Assembly: GCA_028023455.1 (NCBI GenBank) | Contig: JAQFVV010000206.1 | Location: forward strand, 257,001-321,000 | DNA: 64,000 nucleotides | Direction: 5' to 3' | Origin: Epiperipatus broadwayi | Taxonomy: Eukaryota > Onychophora > Udeonychophora > Euonychophora > Peripatidae | In this document: piece after piece, positions 56,503-64,000 of the stretch | Layout: each line of letters opens with the position of its first letter | Numbering within the stretch: position 1 is the first letter of the stretch | Program-made: the position numbers and the translations under genes | Notes under the pieces: model-generated | Seen by the model: only the letters and a program-made list of their open reading frames with translations | Told to the model about the DNA's origin: nothing | Databases searched by the model: none

Positions 56503-58459
56503 TAATTTTAATTTGATTGTTTTATCTTTGCGTTATTAATTTGAATAAAAAACAACAATAGAAAAGATAAATTACTATATTTGTTATAATTATTTGGTTT
56601 TAAATAATATTCAACATAAGTAAAATAAAATTAATTAGTGATTTTACCCCCCCCCCTTATCATTTAATGATATTCAATTAAATAGAATTACTTTCAAAAT
56701 AAATGCTGGGTTTGTTTGATTACTCTGATATAGCAAAAGTAATTTCCTTTTTAATAAGTCCATTGCTCTTTTTTCTGGTACATAATTTTTTCCAGCTTAT
56801 TAATTACCATAATCCACAGCCATATGCTTTAAATTACATAAATCAGTGAATACTAAATGGTTGTGTACATCCTATATGGCATAATAATTAATATCAATAT
56901 ATTACTCAAACATTCCATAGAAGACTCTGCAGTAGATAACAGAAGTGTTCTTGAGACTATCTCAGGCTTTATCTACTGTAATCCTTATATGCACTCAAAA
57001 CATTTATATTTAGTATAATTAAAATAATTATAAGTTATTAAAGCATATTTTAATCATGAAATTTATAGTAGACTCTTACTAAGAAGAGTAGCAGTAAAAA
57101 TCATGAAAAAGTTCTTTAAATAGAAAGACATATAAAAAAAAAGAAAAAGAGAAATGTTTATGTTGTTCAATTATTGTGACTGACTGTGTATGTACATTTG
57201 AACATTGGAGGAAAAGTGAAAAAAAATTAATGATACTTTTGGTTTTTAGTAATTGGTGAAAACATGTAGATTATTATGTAGATAGGAAAAAAGAATAAAT
57301 TGGGACATATTTAAAGTATGCACGTTTTTTTAAAACCTCAAATAATAAGGTCTAAATTGTCTTGTTTTATGTGTGTTACTAGATACTATAATTCAAAACT
57401 ATATAATGTTTGTTAAGTTTTGTGAGGAAGAAAGGGATAGGTAGAAATAACACTAAATGTAAGCCATTGAAGAGTCTGAAATCTGATCAGGTAACAAATT
57501 ATTGTGTAAAATATCATTCATATGATCACCCTGATTGACTTCAATTTAGTTTCTTAAAATAATAACATGGTTTGCCACTTGGGAGATTATATGATGCTTG
57601 AGCAAAATAAATGGAATAGATGGGAATTAATCTGTAAACTTTATCTCTCAAATCTTCCACTGAGTACTTTATTAAAGGGAGCAGAGCACAATTTAATGAT
57701 AATCATTAGGTTATCTTCTAAGTTATAAGAATTAATTCTTAAAATTAAAATGCTCACTTTTTAAAAAAGAAAATTGTTATTGTCATTAATAGAAATTAAA
57801 TCAAAAAGAAATAAAAAATATATAATATAATGATAAAAAGAGGCTTTTTTTTTATAATTAATATTATTTATAGAAGAATTGTCCTTGTATTTAAATAAAA
57901 AAATTTATATATTACATCCATCTTGTTTCTACTTATAAATATAATATGTGGACTTTAAATTAAAATGAAATACATATAATCAAATAATACATAGAATAAA
58001 GGAGAATAAAATAACAAGAAAAGGTATAAAACATTGCTTAAAACAAAACACTCATTATTATCATTACTGCAAAAATTTTAAAAAAGATGATCTGCTACAG
58101 AAAAATAAGATAAGTAATAAACTAGAAAACTTATTGATTAGATATTTATCAATAAGTATCCATAGAAAAATCTACTTGAGATATAAAACAATGCCAAAAG
58201 TTTGATATCTTATTATAATAAACATTTAGACATATTAAGTTTTGTAGAAAAATATTTGGAAAAAATAAATCCTGAAGATAGTTCTTTTTGTAAATGATAT
58301 TCTAATAATGAAAACTTCTTCAATCAAATAATTCATTTTTGACAAAATATTATCCAGCCTGTATATTTATATTTTAATTTTTTTAACTAGAAGTTAAGGT
58401 TTAAAAGGCAGTTTAAAAAGAATTTCTAACAGAATTGAATTTGATTACTTTTGTGGTGC
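56503..58459. other. AT-rich intergenic DNA
   Basis: A run of nine to ten C lies near 56648. No gene is supported. Confidence 0.6.
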
Positions 58460-58643
58460 AAATTTATTTGAAAAATAATAACTATCTAATAAACATTATT
58501 GTAGAGTTATTAAAAATTTACTTTTTTATTAAAACAACTGAATAAAAAAAAAAATTTATTTGAAAAATAATAACTATCTAATAAACATTATTGTAGAGTT
58601 ATTAAAAATTTACTTTTTTATTAAAACAACTGAATAAAAAAAA
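58460..58643. repeat. 92-bp tandem duplication (two copies)
   Basis: The units start AAATTTATTTGAAAAATAAT at 58460 and 58552 and appear identical apart from the length of the A-run at the end. The A-run at the unit boundary suggests slippage or unequal exchange. Confidence 0.92.
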
Positions 58644-58818
58644 AAAAAGTAAAATTAACTAAATAAAGCTACCTATTAAATTATTTTATATACTAGTAAA
58701 TTTAAAACAGACTAGATTAGTTTTAACATTAATTTAATTTAAAAAATTGGTTTAACAAATAGTCTCTCTTCTTTATGTAATCAATCTCAATTTATATCCA
58801 TGAATTTACTATATTACT

Positions 58819-58824
<6 letters not shown>

Positions 58825-58859
<35 letters not shown>
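58825..58859. repeat. (AT)n microsatellite
   Basis: Pure AT alternation. Confidence 0.95.
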
Positions 58860-58863
<4 letters not shown>

Positions 58864-58984
58864 AATTAATACAGTAAAAAATATTTTAAAAACAAATATA
58901 TACCATAATCTAGAAGTACTTTTGACCATCTATGTCATCATTATCAAACTATATTCAAATTGTATTACAAAAAAACGTTAAAAT

Positions 58985-59345
58985 GTATACAAAAAGAATT
59001 ATATCATACATCAATTTTCCCACAATTCATTAATTTTTATATTAGCAGCCTGTCTACTTGTCAAATGTTGCTTTTCATTTTTTATTAACATAGCTACTTT
59101 AATTTTATGTTTATTATTATTTCTTTCAATACACATAATCTTAACTTTATTAAAATCAAAACCATAATTACGTTACATTATGATCAAAAAATACTGAAGG
59201 TGATATGTCATCATTTCTAATATTCTCTTGTCTTTATTTTTGTACTCGTTTATATAACAAACAATGCTCCTTTGATCTTTTCTCCAATGTACACTGAGAT
59301 TCACCTATATAACAGTAATCAAAGCCATTGGAACCAAAATATTCC
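58985..59345 (-). pseudogene. Decayed Penelope-like GIY-YIG fragment, second family
   Basis: On the minus strand the translation gives GFDYCYIGESQCTLEKRSKE followed by HCLLYKRVQK, a GIY-YIG nuclease core with YIG, the conserved Arg and the Glu-His pair. Further on come FFDHNVT, NYGFDFNKVKIMCIERNNNK and an alpha-helical end (VAMLIKNEKQHLTSRQAANI). Frames shift at least twice. The segment KEHCLLYKRVQ lines up with the related piece at 14.33 kb and not with the first family. No RT is attached. Confidence 0.65.
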
Positions 59346-59469
59346 TCCAATAATGAACCTAAACATTCCCATCATGGCCTAAGTATGGGCTCAGCCACAG
59401 TATCTGGTAATAGGGCTGGTATTAACAATAAAGACCAAAATCAAATCAACTAAAAAAAAAGACAGAAAT

Positions 59470-59841
59470 CCCTGAACCTAACTCCATACAAGATAAGTAT
59501 AATGTCTCACCAAATCCTAGTGCCACACTTATAGCAGAGACTAATGAAAGCAACAGTCTTCACCTTACACCACATAAAGATGCCACTTCTTCTTGGTCTG
59601 CAGATGAGTTGGAGACATGGATTACTCCCAGCCCAGAAAACCAAAGAATGTATCCAGTTTTAGCTTAGCAGAGGAGGAGTTTGGTATTCCTACCAACAAG
59701 TCCAAACCCACAATATCAAACACAACTAACAATAAGCATAAAGGAGCCACAGAAAAGAAATGCAAGATCTCTCTCCCATCTGAACTGGTAACTGGCTATT
59801 CTACCAATATTTGCCTGCGGATCTCCCTACTTTGGATTTAA
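59470..59841 (+). pseudogene. LINE N-terminal (ORF1-like) region
   Basis: One frame gives ATLIAETNESNSLHLTPHKD and SSWSADELETWITPSPENQR, then stops. A second frame from 59617 gives a Ser/Lys/Asn-rich polar stretch (KPTISNTTNNKHKGATEKK). Together they look like a disordered, basic ORF1 or linker. I see no zinc knuckle or RRM. A frameshift near 59.66 kb separates the two. Confidence 0.45.
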
Positions 59842-59929
59842 ACATCCCTCCAAACATCCGCATGGAAATTAACCCCAAAAAAGGAGAGACCTCATGAAAA
59901 TCACCTGTGGTGGAATCTAGTGGGCCATC

Positions 59930-60610
59930 TTATGATAGATAACAATAGATGTTTAATCTCTGCTGTCGATGTCTGAGGAATTAACTCCATTGGTTGTATC
60001 AATGCCATCAGGCATTTCTTTAAACAAAACTCACCACATTTGTTGTTCATAGGGGAAATGAAATTTCACCTAAACTCAAACTACTTCATAAAATCAGAAC
60101 TTAGCAAACTGGGATTTACCCATTTATCTACAAGTCAAGCTGCTAGAAGGGGGGTGGGGAGTTGGAGTAATAATAAACAAACTTCTGACCCAAACATTCT
60201 TCAGAATAATTCTATCTAGACCACAACCTAATCACCATTGAGTTGACCTTCTCCTTGAACACTTTCAATGTGATTTATGTCTATAGTCCCAATGTTCATG
60301 CAACACTGATTAAAATAATTCAACACAATTAACCTAATTACTAAGAATAACAAAGCACCTACCCTTCTTCTCAGAGACTTTAATATCTCCTATGAGTCTT
60401 TCACAAAGAAATACTTACCGCTGCTCAACAAAGTATTTATCAACAAGAGGGGATTTCCACCCAATATGTACTCATTCTATATGAAAAATAGTCACACACT
60501 CATTGATCTAATGTTCTATTATGGCCGAATTGCACTATGGGCTAGAAACCAGATTACAACCAATAGCTTTTTCAGATCATTTTGCAATTATGGCATCTTT
60601 AGAGTTGAAT
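59930..60610 (+). pseudogene. LINE endonuclease domain, broken
   Basis: In shifting frames one reads HLLFIGEMKFHLNSNYF, LGFTHLSTSQAARRGVGVGV and IINKLL, then VIYVYSPNVHATLIKIIQ, LLRDFNISYESFTKKY (the G-D-F-N motif has Arg for Gly), HTLIDLMFYYG and FSDHFAIMASL with the catalytic Ser-Asp-His. This is the normal APE order. The domain would nick target DNA. At least four frame changes or stops exist. Confidence 0.7.
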
Positions 60611-61299
60611 AACTTTCCATAAGGTCAACCAAAGTCTCAGAATGTTCACTAGAACCAACACCACTGAGGCATTTTTCTCAGAGGCCTACATTCTCTTTCA
60701 CAAGGTAAACCTCTTATACCTACACCTGGTTGAGGCCTGGACAACATTCATGGAGATTATCCAATCACTTATTACCCAATACACCTTCAAGATTAAGGGA
60801 ACACCACCCTGATGTGTGAATTGGGCAGTCTGAATGTGAAAATTAAAAACTTCAGTGGTACAGATGTCGCAACATTGACAACTTACTTGAACTAAAAGCT
60901 TTATACAGATTGAAGTATTCAGCAGTAGCAGAGATTATAGCTAAAGAATTTTCTGCCAGGTGCTACCTCAGGTGGGCTCTGGGGCCAGGAAGAAACAGGA
61001 GATTCCTACTTCATTGCTCATCAGTGGTGGCCATACTGTTGGCACAAATATGATTCTACACATAGAGAGGCACTATCAAAGCCTACTCTCAGGCTAGTAG
61101 ATAAACCCTGCCATCATGTGGGTGAGCACATGTGGGAGGCAGATCATGAAATTATGCTCTAGGACATCAAAAGTAAGCTGCAGGGTATTATTGATAGTGT
61201 TCATCCTGGGATTCATGCTATCCTGAAGTTTGTGTTCACTCAATTTTTTTACTGCAAGAATTATATTAAACATGATAAACTACCTCACCACTGAAAGGA

Positions 61300-62460
61300 G
61301 AGTAATCCCTTAACTATATCTGATCACCATGTCCTGTTTATTAAAAAGAACCAGGATCTTTCCTCTCTGAGCAGCATCAGGTTGATATCTATGACACCAA
61401 TTCTATTCAAAGTTATGGAAGATATAGTAAAAGAAAAAAAATCAGGAAGCCATACTACAGGAGATATGAACCAAATATGCTAGGAAGAGATCCTCTATGC
61501 TGACTGCAATTGGTGAGGTGAAAATACTGCTTGATCACACTTGATCTAACAGGAAATCCAGACCTGTAGTGGTTCAGCTGAATGTATCTGATGTCAACAT
61601 TCTTCTTGGTTTATTGTCTCAGTTGGATACATCACATCAGATAATTCAGATATTGGACAATCTCCTGAATAATACGCACATTCATATTTCCATAAATAGG
61701 AACTAAGATGGATTTGCTCCTTCAAGATCCATACCACAAGGATCCCCACTGAGTGGTTTATTATTCATAAAGTATATTGACATTTTGATTAAAGAGCTAG
61801 AGAGTCTTCCAGGGATATATGTACCCCGGCTCAAGAAAAACATCAATCACATACATGGATGACATACATGTGATCCTCCCCTCCAATAAACAACTGAAGA
61901 TACTTTACTCTATCATTAACAATTACACTCAACATTACAAGCTATCCATAAAATCCCACAAGTCATCATCTTCTGTGTATCAACACCAGCAAGAAAATAC
62001 TATCTGATTTTTTATTGGAACCTCAGGAGTTTTCTGGGATTTTCTCTATATTCAAGTCACAGACTGCTATGTCTGTCTAACTACAAAAATTAAACATAAA
62101 GAATGTAACCAATGTGTTTCAATTGCTGTCTAGGACATATGTGTTTCTACATAGAAAGATTGCTTTGATTAATGTGAAGATCATGGCGAGCATAAATTAC
62201 TACTTGGCAATAATGACAGTTACCAAAACTTTCAACTTACAAATTCAGAGGCTCTGTGACCAGCTCTTATAGAGAGGATGGACCCTGCAATTAGCACTCA
62301 CAGACTTCAGTTTCACAGGAGACAGAATGGCATGGGTCTCCATTCAATACAGGCAATTAATTTTCAAAAAGGTCATTTAATTGTAGTAAACCTCACTAAA
62401 AAATTCTCTCTATCAGCTATCACAGAGACTGCAATACCTACTGACAGTCCCCCACAGTAA
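61300..62460 (+). pseudogene. LINE reverse transcriptase domain, broken
   Basis: Landmarks are LSSIRLISMTPILFKVMEDI near 61.38 kb (equivalent of N-Y-R-P-I-S and following helix), then RSIPQGSPLSGLLFIKYIDI near 61.74 kb, and YMDDIHVILPSN at 61.85 kb with the two catalytic Asp residues. A frameshift lies between the last two. Downstream, frame 62278-62460 has RRQNGMGLHSIQAINFQKGH, like the thumb/C-terminal G-G-L-G-L region of some LINE RTs. Y-M-D-D is unusual for LINEs, which mostly have [FY]-A-D-D. Confidence 0.65.
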
Positions 62461-62660
62461 TGACACATGGCTTGATACCATTATTAAGCAATAATTTTTA
62501 CACATCAGGACCTCAAAAGCAGGATTTAGTAATAAAATTAGCATCTGTCAGACACATAACCTGTTGAACTCTGAAAATACAGCTATGTGATCTCACCTAA
62601 AGTGCAGCAATCATAGAATCACCACAATATTTAAATCTCTTTTGCTGGAGCCCAAACTAT

Positions 62661-63014
62661 TTGGATTATCTGATCAAGGTTAATCCAGGTTCCATGCCAA
62701 CTAATACATTTTTACACTTCAAGCAGTTCCCAAATAAAATAGTCCCAATCTGTTATGCCTGCTCTAGAGGAGAGGAGACATTTAATCATCTAATAAATAT
62801 ATCTCCATGCTATAACAGTATTAGACATGTCATCTCTCAACACTGCATTACAGCAGTTGATAAAATCCTGGACATCAGGGGTTGTCTCTCCTCTGGAGAC
62901 TTTATGGTTATCAGGTTATCTACATTTCTGACATATGCCCTTTGGTACACAAGATGCAGGACAAAGTTTATGCAACCAGCATTGAACCCTAATGTCATAT
63001 TTTTGGTAAGCTGA
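62661..63014 (+). pseudogene. LINE C-terminal Cys/His domain
   Basis: A 117-codon frame with NPGSMPTNTFLHFKQFPNK, then CYACSRGEETFNHLINISPC and a following His-rich RHVISQH. The pattern C-x2-C-x(6-7)-E-T-x2-H-x(5)-C is common at the C terminus of several LINE ORF2 proteins, just after the RT, and is thought to bind nucleic acid. No stop is inside this stretch. It ends at a TGA near 63014. Confidence 0.65.
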
Positions 63015-63490
63015 AAGTTCTTTAGAACAAGGACAAGATATTAACCTCTAGATTCTTATTTACAAATACATGGAACCTGCTAGTATAACCCACGGACTCA
63101 CATTACATAAATATTGGACCTGATATATTGATATTATGATGCCTATCATAAATGAAGAAGTCTATAGAAACATTCCAGACTCTTCTAGAGAGGCAATGAT
63201 CCCACACTACATGGACACCAGTTCCAGTACATCAGCATTATAGGCCCAACCTCAAAGGAGTGGACAATATCAACAGAATGGAAATGCTACTCACTCTTAC
63301 ATTAACCTGTTAGTGTGGATAATGGCTCTGCCATGCATCTACCAACCTAGGACACCCACATTACCAGGACAGCCTTAATGGAAGAAGACAATACCAGCAA
63401 TGGAATTGAGCCAACTTTATCAAAATGTATTATAATATTCAACTGTACAATTTTGTTATGTCAATCAAATATTTTTAAAAATAAAAGTTA

Positions 63491-63689
63491 AAAATTACAT
63501 TAATTTTCAAAATAAAAAGTAATAATATAAAGTAATAATATATTTTAAATTTATTTATTTTTACTATTTTAGATTATCATTTAAAAATAAATTGAGAGTA
63601 ACAAATATGACCTCCTAAAAATTTACAAGCAAAATATTAAAAATGTAAAGTTGATTTGAGATAAAAATATACAATTGATAACTTTTAAA
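63491..63689. other. AT-rich DNA
   Basis: No feature is recognised. Confidence 0.5.
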
Positions 63690-63690
63690 A

Positions 63691-63739
63691 TCAAAACAGT
63701 CTTATATATATATATATATATATAAGACTGTTTTGATAT
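63691..63739. repeat. Inverted repeat around an (AT)n core
   Basis: TCAAAACAGTCTTATA and its exact complement flank about 18 bases of AT alternation. This gives a long hairpin directly before the next (AT)n tract. Confidence 0.9.
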
Positions 63740-63743
63740 TTAT

Positions 63744-63744
<1 letters not shown>

Positions 63745-63798
<54 letters not shown>
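63745..63798. repeat. (AT)n microsatellite
   Basis: Pure AT alternation. Confidence 0.95.
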
Positions 63799-63801
<3 letters not shown>

Positions 63802-63814
63802 ATAATTATTCTTA

Positions 63815-63900
63815 ATCAAAGTATCCCAACCAGGTGTTCTCACACCCCCAAGGGATGCGAGATGGAGGTGCAAGATGATATTTCTGTTTTGTTTTTTTTT
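63815..63900. repeat. GC-richer repeat fragment, possible DNA transposon end
   Basis: TATCCCAACCAGGTGTTCTC, followed by ACACCCCCAAGGGATGCGAG, resembles the general style of hAT-type terminal repeats (C-A-G-G-x-G-T-T-C-T-C). I see no second end in the window, so the assignment is weak. Confidence 0.25.
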
Positions 63901-64000
63901 TGTTTATATTAAGGATACTGTTCTATATATTCAAGAATTACATTCAATTTTTATTTTTTATCATTTATTTGTGTAATGTATTCACTGATTGTGACTCCAT
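63901..64000. other. AT-rich DNA to window end
   Basis: No feature is recognised. Confidence 0.5.

Larger units (their letters stand above)
59360..63490 (+). mobile_element. APE-type LINE, long but broken copy
   Basis: This 4-kb block is visibly richer in G and C than the rest of the window. It contains, in order, an ORF1 or N-terminal region, an endonuclease, an RT and a Cys/His-containing C-terminal region, and ends with AATAAAAG near 63480 followed by AT-rich DNA. The clade is uncertain: the endonuclease resembles the fragment at 45.1 kb, and the RT motif RSIPQGSPLSGLLF and the C-terminal C-x2-C...H...C pattern differ from both the Jockey-like and RTE-like copies here. Confidence 0.75.

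Overview
This window looks like a gene-poor, very AT-rich stretch of an animal (invertebrate metazoan) nuclear genome. The evidence is long (AT)n, (AAT)n and (GATA)n microsatellites, several classes of retrotransposon (Penelope-like, APE-type LINEs of Jockey-like and RTE-like kinds, one long-terminal-repeat element), a eukaryotic TATA/initiator promoter with a candidate spliced first exon, no operon structure and no bacterial signals. The species cannot be named from the sequence. Two Penelope-like families, RTE and Jockey-like LINEs, and apparent CpG decay between two LTRs would suit a methylating invertebrate such as a mollusc, chelicerate, cnidarian or flatworm. That is inference only.

Layout. 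1-11 kb is AT-rich intergenic DNA holding a nest of inverted repeats (2.6-3.5 kb), a 771-bp element with inverted ends (4.82-5.59 kb) and small tandem duplications. 11.10-11.44 kb holds the only candidate host gene signal: a TATA box, an initiator-like site at the right distance and a 28-codon first exon ending exactly at a splice donor. 12-15 kb has tRNA-related repeat debris, a decayed Penelope-like fragment of a second family and an interspersed repeat. 16.4-17.6 kb is a decayed GATA tract with a short Penelope-like insertion inside it. 19.5-22.6 kb is a LINE (minus strand) bounded on both sides by long (AAT)n tracts.

26.6-34.2 kb is a mobile-element cluster: an RTE-like 3' fragment, a 3.6-kb Penelope-like inverted pair with 3' ends facing outwards (one copy with a 467-codon open frame carrying RT and GIY-YIG domains), then a degenerate RTE-like element. 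35.87-42.69 kb is a complete LTR retrotransposon with unusually long LTRs (2427 and 2054 bp), a primer-binding site and a 2.3-kb interior with almost no coding capacity, so it is probably non-autonomous. 43.7-46.0 kb is a decayed LINE 5' part followed by two SINE-like repeats. 48 kb has another RTE 3' end. 50.2-50.6 kb is a compound tetranucleotide array. 53.6 kb has a tRNA-Val-like insertion flanked by a 16-bp target-site duplication. 54.7-56.1 kb is a third copy of the first Penelope family. 59-63.5 kb holds a second-family Penelope fragment and then a long, relatively GC-rich, broken LINE.

The coding sequences do not form a pathway. Almost all are retrotransposon replication enzymes (endonuclease plus reverse transcriptase) in various states of decay. 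The autonomous families could in principle supply enzymes in trans to the SINE-like, tRNA-like and non-autonomous LTR copies, but nothing here proves which partner each uses. Positions of repeat edges are by eye and may be off by several bases. Positions of LTR ends, target-site duplications, open frames and microsatellites were counted directly.
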